64,000 bases of DNA from JAVVRP01 sp036654655 (GTDB taxonomy: Bacteria; Bacillota; Clostridia; Christensenellales; UBA1242): contig JAVVRP010000001.1 of the NCBI GenBank assembly GCA_036654655.1, forward strand, positions 144,295-208,294. Direction: 5' to 3'. Position 1 is the first letter of the stretch; each line of letters starts with the position of its first letter. Both the position numbers and the translations under genes were made by a program. Below, piece by piece: positions 17,973 through 25,125 of this stretch. The notes beneath the pieces are model-generated. The model saw only the letters and a list, made by a program, of their open reading frames with translations, did not search any database and was not told the origin of the DNA.

Positions 17973-19091
17973 TTATTTTAATTTAATTAAATTGTAATTT
18001 GCAAGATATTTATCTCTAAAATCTAACAATCTATCTTCCCAAATTGCCTGTTTAACTTGATCACAAAGTTTTAACAAATGATTTAAATTATGTATAGAAA
18101 GCAATTCTGCTCCAAGCATTTCACCAGCGTTTACAAGATGTCTAATATATGCACGTGAAAAATTTTTACAAGCATAACATTGGCAGTCTTCTTCTATTGG
18201 TGCAAAATCGTTTTTAAATTCTGCATTCCTTATTACAAGTTTTCCATTTTTAACAAAAGCAGTTCCATTTCTTGCAATACGTGTTGGCAAAACACAATCC
18301 ATCATGTCTATTCCTCTTGCAAAGCCTTCTATCAAACAATCTGGACTACCAACGCCCATTAAATATCTTGGCATATTAACTGGATATTTTGGTTGCAAAA
18401 AATCTAACATCTCATACATAACATTTTTCGGCTCGCCAACAGACAATCCGCCAATTGCAATGCCACATTTTGCATATGGCAAAGAATTATTCAAACTAAT
18501 TTCTCTTAATTCTTTAAACATATTTCCTTGAATAATAGGAAAAAGTATCTGTGATTTGTTGTTTTGTGCATCAAAGCATCTTTTTAACCAATTTAAAGTG
18601 CGGTCCATTGCCTCTCGTGCCTGTTTAAAATCAGCACCATATGAAGAACATTCGTCAAAAGCCATAATTACGTCCGCACCTAAATCATTTTGAATTTTCA
18701 TACATGTTTCTGGTGATATAAAATGCTTGGAACCATTTATATGGCTTGAAAATTCAACTCCGTCATCTGTAATCTTTCTAAGTTTTGCAAGCGAAAAAAC
18801 TTGAAATCCTCCACTATCTGTTAAAATTGGCTTGTTCCAATGCATAAATTTATGCAATCCTCCCGCTTGCTTAATAATATCCGAACCCGGCCTTAAATAC
18901 AAATGATAAGTATTTGCCAAAATTATTTGTGCGTTAATGGAATGTAACATTTCTGGTGTAAGCCCCTTAACAGTTGCCTGAGTTCCAACCGGCATAAAAA
19001 TTGGCGTTTCAATATCACCATGAGGAGTTTTAAAAACACCTATTCTTGCCCCGGACTGCTTACAAACTTTTTTAACTTTAAATTCAAACAT
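17973..19091 (-). CDS. tgt: tRNA-guanine transglycosylase
   Basis: Tgt swaps guanine-34 for preQ1 in tRNAs with GUN anticodons during queuosine synthesis. The 372-aa protein has the nucleophile region DSGGFQVFSL (about residue 93), the DCVLPTRIARNG block with the second catalytic aspartate (about 265), and the zinc site CQCYACKN with a downstream histidine (about 302-335). It follows queA, the next enzyme in the pathway, by 22 nt. The preQ1 synthesis genes are not in the window, so the base may come from elsewhere in the genome or by salvage. Confidence 0.97.
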   Translation of the reverse strand: MFEFKVKKVCKQSGARIGVFKTPHGDIETPIFMPVGTQATVKGLTPEMLHSINAQIILANTYHLYLRPGSDIIKQAGGLHKFMHWNKPILTDSGGFQVFSLAKLRKITDDGVEFSSHINGSKHFISPETCMKIQNDLGADVIMAFDECSSYGADFKQAREAMDRTLNWLKRCFDAQNNKSQILFPIIQGNMFKELREISLNNSLPYAKCGIAIGGLSVGEPKNVMYEMLDFLQPKYPVNMPRYLMGVGSPDCLIEGFARGIDMMDCVLPTRIARNGTAFVKNGKLVIRNAEFKNDFAPIEEDCQCYACKNFSRAYIRHLVNAGEMLGAELLSIHNLNHLLKLCDQVKQAIWEDRLLDFRDKYLANYNLIKLK

Positions 19092-19113
19092 ATTTTTCCT
19101 TTTGTTAAAATTT

Positions 19114-20148
19114 TTACAACATTAAATTAGCATCTCCAAAACTAAAAAATCTGTATTCATTTTTAATTGCAATTTCATACAATTTTTTAACATTATCTAA
19201 CCCACAAAATGCTGAAACAAGCATTAAAAGCGTTGACTCTGGCAAATGAAAATTTGTGATTAAAGCGTCAACAACTTTAAATTTATATGGTGGATAAATA
19301 AAAATATTTGTGTAACCAAACCCTGCAACAACATTTCCTTCTTTGTCACAAGAACTTTCTAATGTTCTTACACTTGTTGTGCCAACTGCAAAAACCCTGC
19401 CTCCAAGTTTTTTTGCATCATTAATTTCTTTTGCTGACTGGCCACTAACTTCATAAAATTCGCTATGAATTTTATAGTCTTTAATGTTTTCATCTTTAAC
19501 TGGTCTAAAAGTCCCCAGCCCAACATGCAATAAAACTTCAATAACTTTTATGCCTTTTAATTGGATTTTTTTCATTAATTCCGCTGTAAAATGGAGCCCC
19601 GCAGTTGGTGCAGCACTTGACCCAACCTCACGCGAATAAACAGTTTGATACCTTTCCTTATCCTTTAACTTTACATGAATATACGGAGGAAGTGGCATTG
19701 CTCCCAGTCTGTCCAAATTTTCTTCAAAATTTCCGTTAAAACAAAACTCTACATTACATATTCCATCTGCAAGTTTTTGCAAAATCTTACAAGAAAAATC
19801 CGCTGTAAAATTAATTATTGTGCCTTCTTTTAAGCGTTTATATGGCTTTGCTAAAACTTCCCATTGTTTTAAAGAATGTCTTTTAAGTAACAAAATTTCT
19901 ATTTTTGCATTTGTTTCTTGCTTTTGGCCAATAAGACGAGCGGGAATTACTCTTGAAGTGTTAACAACCAAAACATCTCCACTTTTAAGATAATCTATTA
20001 AATCATAAAAGTGCTTGTGCTCCACTTTATCTGTTTTTCTGTCATATACCAAAAGTTTTGAATGATCACGGGTTTGAATTGGAGTCTGTGCAATTAACTC
20101 CTTTGGCAAATTATAATTATATGTACTTTTTAATGTTAAATCAATCAT
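19114..20148 (-). CDS. queA: S-adenosylmethionine:tRNA ribosyltransferase-isomerase
   Basis: QueA transfers the ribosyl part of SAM to preQ1 in tRNA to form epoxyqueuosine. The protein has the normal length (344 aa) and the family blocks YNLPKELIAQTP at the N-terminus, RDHSKLLVYDR, and GSSAAPTAGLHFT near residue 160. The C-terminus carries GVTNFHLPEST-like TNFHLPESTLLMLVSAF. Its start overlaps ruvB by 8 nt, and tgt follows by 22 nt, so it is co-transcribed with the ruv genes, a common Firmicute arrangement. Confidence 0.97.
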   Translation of the reverse strand: MIDLTLKSTYNYNLPKELIAQTPIQTRDHSKLLVYDRKTDKVEHKHFYDLIDYLKSGDVLVVNTSRVIPARLIGQKQETNAKIEILLLKRHSLKQWEVLAKPYKRLKEGTIINFTADFSCKILQKLADGICNVEFCFNGNFEENLDRLGAMPLPPYIHVKLKDKERYQTVYSREVGSSAAPTAGLHFTAELMKKIQLKGIKVIEVLLHVGLGTFRPVKDENIKDYKIHSEFYEVSGQSAKEINDAKKLGGRVFAVGTTSVRTLESSCDKEGNVVAGFGYTNIFIYPPYKFKVVDALITNFHLPESTLLMLVSAFCGLDNVKKLYEIAIKNEYRFFSFGDANLML

Positions 20149-21184
20149 TTTTCACCATCTTGCATGCTTTAAGTTGTTCTAATTTATTTTCGGATATTTT
20201 TAGTTTTAAATGTTCATAAGCAATTGGCATTGCCATTCTCCCTCTTGGAGTTCGTGCAATAAAGCCTAATTGCAATAAAAACGGTTCCACAACATCTTCA
20301 ATGGTTGTTGACTCCTCTCCAATGCTAGAAGACAATGTTTCAAGCCCAACTGGTCCACCACCAAATTTGTTTATTATTGATGATAATACTTTTCTGTCAA
20401 TGTCATCAAGCCCCAATTTATCAATTTCCATAAGTTCAAGTGCAATATTTGTTATTTCAAAGTCAATATAGCCCTTTCCCATCACTTCGGCATAATCTCT
20501 TACTCGTTTTAAAAGTCTGTTTGCAATTCTTGGGGTCCCGCGTGAACGTTTTGCAATTTCACCCCCCGCCTTTTCATCCAATTTTATATCTAAAATATTT
20601 GCAGAACGTTTAATAATAATTTCAAGTTCTTTTGGCGAATATAATTCTAATCTGCAAATAACACCAAAACGGTCCCTTAATGGGCTTGTTAACATTCCTG
20701 CACGAGTTGTTGCTCCAATAAGGGTAAATGGCTGAATTTTAAGACGCATGTTTCTTGCTGATGGACCTTTTCCCACAATAAAATCTAAAACAAAATCTTC
20801 CATTGCGGGATATAAAATTTCTTCAACAGTTTTATTTAATCTATGAATTTCATCAATAAAAAGCACGTCATTACGATTTAAATTTGTAAGAATTGCTGCA
20901 AGATCCGCTGCATGCTCAATTGCGGGACCGCTTGTAATTTTCATTTGACTTCCAAGTTCATTTGCAATAATGTGGGATAACGTTGTTTTGCCAAGTCCAG
21001 GTGGACCATAAAGCAAAACATGATCTAACGACTCCCCTCTTGATTTTGTTGCCTGAATATAAATCTGTAAACTGTTTTTTACCTTTGACTGGCCAATATA
21101 ATCTTGCATAGATCGTGGCCTAAGCGAGTTTTCAATTTCCACATCAGTCAAATTTTTACTGCTTGTTATAAATCTATCTTCCAT
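20141..21184 (-). CDS. ruvB: Holliday junction branch migration ATPase RuvB
   Basis: RuvB hexamers drive branch migration of Holliday junctions together with RuvA. The AAA+ domain carries Walker A GPPGLGKT at 60-67, Walker B DEIH near 112, the sensor GATTRAG, and the arginine-finger region PLRDRFG. The C-terminal winged helix ends with FIARTPRGRMA. The 347-aa length is normal. It overlaps ruvA by 1 nt and queA by 8 nt. Confidence 0.98.
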   Translation of the reverse strand: MEDRFITSSKNLTDVEIENSLRPRSMQDYIGQSKVKNSLQIYIQATKSRGESLDHVLLYGPPGLGKTTLSHIIANELGSQMKITSGPAIEHAADLAAILTNLNRNDVLFIDEIHRLNKTVEEILYPAMEDFVLDFIVGKGPSARNMRLKIQPFTLIGATTRAGMLTSPLRDRFGVICRLELYSPKELEIIIKRSANILDIKLDEKAGGEIAKRSRGTPRIANRLLKRVRDYAEVMGKGYIDFEITNIALELMEIDKLGLDDIDRKVLSSIINKFGGGPVGLETLSSSIGEESTTIEDVVEPFLLQLGFIARTPRGRMAMPIAYEHLKLKISENKLEQLKACKMVKND

Positions 21185-21765
21185 TATCCCAACCCTCTTA
21201 AAACATTTGTAACTATTTGTTCAATTGTTGAATTCTCATTTGCGTTTGCCTTTGCCAAGCGGTACGCATCGTTTTTGTTAACTCCAAGCGAAACAAGTGC
21301 TTCAACCGCATCATCTAGTGCTTTTATTTCAACAACAGGCTCTTGTGATTTTGAACAGCCAAAAACAGAAATTTTGTCTTTAAGTTCAACAACCAAACGT
21401 TCTGCTGTTTTTTTCCCCAAGCCTTTAATTGTGCAAAGCATTTTTAAATCACCTGTTGAAATTGCCACAATGAGATCCGAAAGAGAAATTCCAGACAAAA
21501 TTGTAAGAGCGCTTTTAGGGCCTATTCCTGACACAGTTGTTAATTTGTTAAACATTTCTTTTTCTTCAATAGTAGCAAATCCATATAAACAAATACCATT
21601 TTCAAAAACATTTAAAAATGTGTAAATTTTAACCATCTCGCCATTTAATGGCAGTGCAGAAAGCGTGTTATTTGAAACCTGAAATTCAAATCCAATTCCG
21701 TTACATTCAACAACAGCCTGCCCTTGAATTTTTGTAACAAGTTCGCCAATAATAAAATTAAACAT
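21184..21765 (-). CDS. ruvA: Holliday junction branch migration protein RuvA
   Basis: RuvA binds four-way junctions and loads RuvB. The 193-aa protein has the N-terminal OB fold, two helix-hairpin-helix motifs (VSGIGPKSALTIL and IKGLGKKTAERLV, about residues 73-125) and the C-terminal domain III (about 145-193) that contacts RuvB. A GGAG Shine-Dalgarno precedes the ATG. It lies between ruvC (15 nt away) and ruvB (1-nt overlap). Confidence 0.97.
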   Translation of the reverse strand: MFNFIIGELVTKIQGQAVVECNGIGFEFQVSNNTLSALPLNGEMVKIYTFLNVFENGICLYGFATIEEKEMFNKLTTVSGIGPKSALTILSGISLSDLIVAISTGDLKMLCTIKGLGKKTAERLVVELKDKISVFGCSKSQEPVVEIKALDDAVEALVSLGVNKNDAYRLAKANANENSTIEQIVTNVLRGLG

Positions 21766-21780
21766 TTATTCTCCTTTTTA

Positions 21781-22272
21781 TTACATTTCATTAACATTTA
21801 ACCTTGGATTAATTTGCGCATGGCAAATTGCAACCGCAAGTGCATCGGCGGCATCATCTGGTTTTGGAATTGATTGCAAACATAAAATCATTTTTACCAT
21901 AAATTGAACCTGTTGTTTTTCTGCACGTCCATGCCCTGTTAGTGCTTGTTTTATTTGTAATGGCGTGTATTCAAAAATACTAACATTTTTTAACTTGCAT
22001 GCCAAAACCAACACTCCTCGTGCTTCTGCAACAGGTATTACAGTTGTGTAATTTCTAAAAAAGAAAAGTTCTTCAATTGCCACAACATCAGGATTATAAC
22101 TATCTATAATTTTGCATATTGTGTTAAAGATAATTTGCAATCTATCTGGCAAACATAACTCTTTTGGGGTTGTGATAACACCATAATCAACAGCAATTTG
22201 AGTGTTAAAATTTGAATCAACAACACCATATCCAACAATACCATAACCAGGATCGATTCCTAGAATTCGCAT
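21781..22272 (-). CDS. ruvC: Crossover junction endodeoxyribonuclease RuvC
   Basis: RuvC resolves Holliday junctions by paired nicks. The RNase-H-like fold shows the four acidic active-site residues: Asp7 in GIDPGYG, Glu in AIEELFF (about 68), and the DDAADALAVA motif near the end. The 163-aa length is normal. It is the first gene of the ruvC-ruvA-ruvB-queA-tgt-yajC operon, with a consensus promoter at 22291-22319 and an AGAGGA ribosome binding site. Confidence 0.97.
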   Translation of the reverse strand: MRILGIDPGYGIVGYGVVDSNFNTQIAVDYGVITTPKELCLPDRLQIIFNTICKIIDSYNPDVVAIEELFFFRNYTTVIPVAEARGVLVLACKLKNVSIFEYTPLQIKQALTGHGRAEKQQVQFMVKMILCLQSIPKPDDAADALAVAICHAQINPRLNVNEM

Positions 22273-22290
22273 AAAATCCTCTTACTTTTA

Positions 22291-22319
22291 AGTATAAAGA
22301 AACTTTGTTCTTTTGTCAA
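22291..22319 (-). promoter_or_regulatory. ruvC operon promoter, with a LexA-like sequence in the spacer
   Basis: TTGACA, a 17-nt spacer and TATACT on the minus strand. The spacer contains GAACAAAGTTTC, which matches the Gram-positive SOS box pattern GAAC-N4-GTTC at seven of the eight defined bases. Confidence 0.8.
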
Positions 22320-22339
22320 AGGTTTTACTAATTTAAATA

Positions 22340-22375
22340 TTAAATAAAAATCTGCAAAACTTAGCAGATTTTCAA
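22340..22375 (-). terminator. Intrinsic terminator after yebC
   Basis: AAAATCTGC and GCAGATTTT form a perfect 9-bp stem (22347-22372), with a U-rich tract after it on the minus strand. It closes the infC-to-yebC operon. Confidence 0.85.
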
Positions 22376-22403
22376 GTTCAGCAGATTTTACTTTATTTTT
22401 TAT

Positions 22404-23126
22404 TTATTCATTTAAAATTACATTATGAAAAACATCTTGAACATCATCCAGTTCTTCCAGTTTTTCTAACATTTTTTCAAAAGTTGCTTTTTTATCATCA
22501 TCTAAGGTTATATAAACATCTGGTAAATAATCCAATTTACTTTCCAAAATATTACAATTAGAAAGTCCTTTTATTGTTGACTGCAATTTAGAAGATTCTG
22601 TTTCCACAACAAGAACCTCATCCTCTTCATTAACATCAACTGCGTTATATTCTAACGCTAGCATCATAAAATCATCAACATTCATTCCTAATGTTTTTTC
22701 AACAAAAATAATACCTTTGTGCTTAAATAAATATGATACACAATTTGTTGCGCCAAGTCCACCACCATATTTGTCAAAAAGATGTCTTATGTCACCCGCG
22801 GTTCTATTTTTGTTGTCCGTTAAACATTTAACCATAACTGCTGAACCGCCAATCCCATAGCCTTCGTACATTGTTTCTTCATAATTAATATTAAAAAGTT
22901 CTCCGCTGGCCTTTTTTATTGCACGAGTGATTCCATCTGCTGGCATATTGCTCTGTTTGGCCTTTGCTATTGCATCAAATAATCTGGAATTAGTTGCTGG
23001 ATCTGACCCGCCTGCTTTTACAGACACCGCCAACTCTCTGCCAATCTTTGTAAATATTTTACCCTTTTGAGCATCAGTTTTTTCTTTGGCACGCTGAATA
23101 TTGTGCCATTTACTGTGACCTGACAT
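22404..23126 (-). CDS. yebC: YebC/TACO1-family translation or regulatory protein
   Basis: The YebC/TACO1 family was long annotated as transcriptional regulators; members have since been linked to translation of difficult (proline-rich) sequences. The protein starts with the family hallmark SGHSKWHNIQRAK and carries KIFTKIGREL, the GGSAVMVKCLTDN block and a C-terminal acidic domain. I chose ATG 23126 because GGAGGT lies 6 nt before it. An upstream in-frame TTG at 23138 would put that ribosome binding site inside the gene. The product is 240 aa. It is the last gene of the infC operon. Confidence 0.93.
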   Translation of the reverse strand: MSGHSKWHNIQRAKEKTDAQKGKIFTKIGRELAVSVKAGGSDPATNSRLFDAIAKAKQSNMPADGITRAIKKASGELFNINYEETMYEGYGIGGSAVMVKCLTDNKNRTAGDIRHLFDKYGGGLGATNCVSYLFKHKGIIFVEKTLGMNVDDFMMLALEYNAVDVNEEDEVLVVETESSKLQSTIKGLSNCNILESKLDYLPDVYITLDDDKKATFEKMLEKLEELDDVQDVFHNVILNE

Positions 23127-23841
23127 TTTTACCTCCAAATGCTATTTCAAACATCAAAATACTTCCGCTAACACCTGCATTTAAACTTTCTAGCCCATTT
23201 GCCATTGGTATTTTTATTTTTCCTGTACAAAGCGTTTCCATATTTTTGCCTACTCCATTACCCTCATTTCCAATCACAATTCCTATACAACAAGGCAATT
23301 TACATTTATATATGTTTTCTCCGCTCATATCTGCACAAAACAAAGGCAAGTTCCAAGTTTTAAAAATGGTTTCAAATTCGCTAAAATTTAACTCACAACA
23401 ATTTGTACTAAAAACTGCTCCCATGGAACTTCTGTAAGTTTTTGGATTAGTTATTGTGGCACAATTAATTAAATAAATATCTAAAAAGTTTGCACCTTGC
23501 GCCGACCGAATTAAAGTTCCTACATTTCCAGGATCTTGAACATTTTCCAAAACCAAAAAATTTCCACAAGGTTTTTGTGGAATTTTTTTTTTAATTTGAA
23601 AAACTCCAACAATGCCAGAATGATTTGAAACATCACATAATGTTAAAATCATGCTTTTAGTTAAAGTTATTATTTTTTCATTTTGCAAAAAATCAAACTG
23701 TTTTCCATTTTCAACAAAAATATAAAGTGGAATTTCTGATTTTGCAAGCGCCTCATTCACCAATTTAGGTGTATCCAAAAATAACAAATTACTTTGTTTT
23801 TTCAAATTTTTTAATTGCTGATGAGTAACTTTAAAATTCAC
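23110..23841 (-). CDS. SpoU-family RNA 2'-O-methyltransferase
   Basis: This SPOUT (trefoil-knot) enzyme uses SAM to methylate a ribose in rRNA or tRNA. The 243-aa protein has the N-terminal substrate-binding domain (L30e-like, about 1-90) and the three SpoU motifs: NVQDPGNVGTLIRSA (about 120), GIVIGNEGNGV (about 195) and the IPMANGLESLNAGVSGSI block (about 215). It resembles TrmH/RlmB enzymes, but the exact target nucleotide cannot be told from sequence. The start overlaps the rplT stop by 4 nt, placing it in the infC-rpmI-rplT operon, a common Firmicute neighbourhood. Confidence 0.9.
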   Translation of the reverse strand: MNFKVTHQQLKNLKKQSNLLFLDTPKLVNEALAKSEIPLYIFVENGKQFDFLQNEKIITLTKSMILTLCDVSNHSGIVGVFQIKKKIPQKPCGNFLVLENVQDPGNVGTLIRSAQGANFLDIYLINCATITNPKTYRSSMGAVFSTNCCELNFSEFETIFKTWNLPLFCADMSGENIYKCKLPCCIGIVIGNEGNGVGKNMETLCTGKIKIPMANGLESLNAGVSGSILMFEIAFGGKNVRSQ

Positions 23842-24191
23842 GCTTTAACCATTTGTGACTTTTTTACAAGTTCTGCAAAACCTACGGCGTCATTAACAGC
23901 CATTTCTGCAAGAACTTTGCGATTAAGTTCTATTTCAGCATTTTTAAGTCCAAACATAAACTTGCTGTAAGATATGTTATTAATACGGCACGCCGCATTT
24001 ATACGTGTAATCCAAAGTGAACGAAAATCACGTTTTTTAAGTTTTCTTCCAATGTATGCATAATTCCCACTCTTCATAACTGCTTGACGAGCAACACGAT
24101 AAAGTGTTGATTTTGCTCCACGATATCCCTTTGCGTCCTTTAATATTGAACGGCGTTTTTTTAATGCATTAACTGATCTTTTTATTCTCAT
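23838..24191 (-). CDS. rplT: 50S ribosomal protein L20
   Basis: L20 is an early assembly protein of the large subunit and, in Firmicutes, the repressor of its own operon through the infC leader. The 117-aa protein carries the family blocks MRIKRSVNALKKRRSILK, AKGYRGAKSTLYR and YIGRKLKKRDFRSLWITRINAA. The length is normal. It follows rpmI by 17 nt. Confidence 0.98.
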   Translation of the reverse strand: MRIKRSVNALKKRRSILKDAKGYRGAKSTLYRVARQAVMKSGNYAYIGRKLKKRDFRSLWITRINAACRINNISYSKFMFGLKNAEIELNRKVLAEMAVNDAVGFAELVKKSQMVKA

Positions 24192-24208
24192 AATTTCTCC
24201 TCAATAAA

Positions 24209-24403
24209 TTAGGCATTAAGCATCTTTTTAATGTTTTGTGCTTGTTTTCCGCAAAGATATCCACCTTTACGTAATCTTCTTTTTCGATCTTGCGACTTTT
24301 CACTAAGAAAGTGTCCGCGGTTTGCTTTTGCAAATTTAACGTTTCCTGCTTTTGAAACTTTAAAACGTTTTTTTGCACCGCTATGCGATTTCATTTTTGG
24401 CAT
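24209..24403 (-). CDS. rpmI: 50S ribosomal protein L35
   Basis: The 64-aa L35 has the standard start PKMKSHSGAKKRFKV, a strongly basic body and the RGHFLSEKSQDRKRRLRK segment. It lies 1 nt after infC with its Shine-Dalgarno inside the infC end, and 17 nt before rplT, in the universal infC-rpmI-rplT order. Confidence 0.98.
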   Translation of the reverse strand: MPKMKSHSGAKKRFKVSKAGNVKFAKANRGHFLSEKSQDRKRRLRKGGYLCGKQAQNIKKMLNA

Positions 24404-24404
24404 T

Positions 24405-24932
24405 TTAATTCTCCTTTACTACTATTTTGTTAGGTGAGATTACAGCAGTTACATTTCTTCCTAAAAACACAGGAATTCCATCCATAACACCAACTCCGTT
24501 AAGCATTGCATAAAATTTTTCAATAATTCCTAGTGCATTTTTGGAATAAGTTTGTTCTCTTCTGCGAATTTTCAAAATTAACTTAACCTTGTTACCTTCG
24601 TTCAAAAATCTGATAGCATGTTTTGCTTTTGTTTCCATATCATGAACGTCAATGGTCATAGATAATTGTAACTCTTTGATTTCAACAATTTTTTGGTTCT
24701 TTTTAATTTCTTTCTCACGTTTTTGTGAATCAAATTTAAATTTTCCATAATCCATAATTTTGCAAACAACAGGTACGGCCGTTGGTGTGATTAATGCGAT
24801 ATCCAAGTTTTTTTCATTTGCCAGTTGTTTTGCTTTTTCCATTGGCATAACGCCAAGTTGTTCGCCAGTTTCGGAAATAAGCCTTACTTCCCTGGCACGA
24901 ATTTGCTCGTTGATTTGAAGTTCTTTGAAAAT
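24405..24932 (-). CDS. infC: Translation initiation factor IF-3, with an AUU start codon
   Basis: IF-3 binds the 30S subunit and checks start-codon pairing. An ATG at 24848 would give only 147 aa, but the frame runs on upstream through the conserved IF-3 opening LQINEQIRAREVRLI and GEQLGVMP. No ATG, GTG or TTG occurs between that block and the upstream in-frame stop at 24951. An ATT at 24930-24932 lies 7 nt after AGGGGGGA, ideal spacing, and gives a normal 175-aa protein. AUU is the known infC start in E. coli and allows IF-3 to repress itself. The N-domain, linker and C-domain (KIRRREQTY block) are all present. Confidence 0.94.
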   Translation of the reverse strand: MFKELQINEQIRAREVRLISETGEQLGVMPMEKAKQLANEKNLDIALITPTAVPVVCKIMDYGKFKFDSQKREKEIKKNQKIVEIKELQLSMTIDVHDMETKAKHAIRFLNEGNKVKLILKIRRREQTYSKNALGIIEKFYAMLNGVGVMDGIPVFLGRNVTAVISPNKIVVKEN

Positions 24933-24939
24933 TGTCGTG

Positions 24940-24947
24940 TCCCCCCT
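24940..24947 (-). promoter_or_regulatory. infC ribosome binding site that sets the AUU start
   Basis: AGGGGGGA on the minus strand, 7 nt before the ATT codon at 24932. No other start codon lies at usable spacing except a less likely ACG. Confidence 0.8.
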
Positions 24948-24986
24948 AAATTAAAAATTGTGGAAACGAAATTCGTTTCCACAATT
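24948..24986 (-). terminator. Attenuator hairpin in the infC leader
   Basis: A perfect 15-bp inverted repeat (24956-24970 and 24972-24986, one central base) is followed on the minus strand by five U and an AU-rich stretch. It lies after the infC promoter and directly before the infC ribosome binding site, so it would stop transcription before infC unless prevented. The GGAAAC in its first arm can instead pair with a GTTTCC earlier in the leader (complement of 25049-25054), giving a possible antiterminator. Confidence 0.85.
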
Positions 24987-25074
24987 CAAAAATACAACCA
25001 TAAAATTGATTTTGAAACCATCTGTGCTTAATTGCAAGTGGTGAGAGCGGAAACTCTTCTTCGTTAACGCAGTT

Positions 25075-25103
25075 ATTGTATCACATCACATACACCTTGT
25101 CAA
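25075..25103 (-). promoter_or_regulatory. infC operon promoter
   Basis: Consensus TTGACA, a 17-nt spacer and TACAAT on the minus strand, between the thrS stop and the infC leader. Confidence 0.85.
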
Positions 25104-25125
25104 TCATTTTTTATGTGTTTTGCTG

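Larger units (their letters stand above)
24933..25068 (-). ncRNA. infC-rpmI-rplT mRNA leader, probable L20-type attenuation element
   Basis: About 135 nt lie between the predicted transcription start and the infC AUU. In B. subtilis the same operon has a leader in which L20 binding promotes premature termination. The position, the terminator just before the ribosome binding site and the alternative pairing all fit that scheme. I cannot check the L20 binding core against the covariance model, so the class is inferred. Confidence 0.65.

Noticed and set aside
25104..25125. Possible T-box linked to thrS
   Set aside because: A T-box would lie upstream of thrS, where only 23 nt separate it from the DUF1292 gene; the leader at 24933-25068 belongs to infC.
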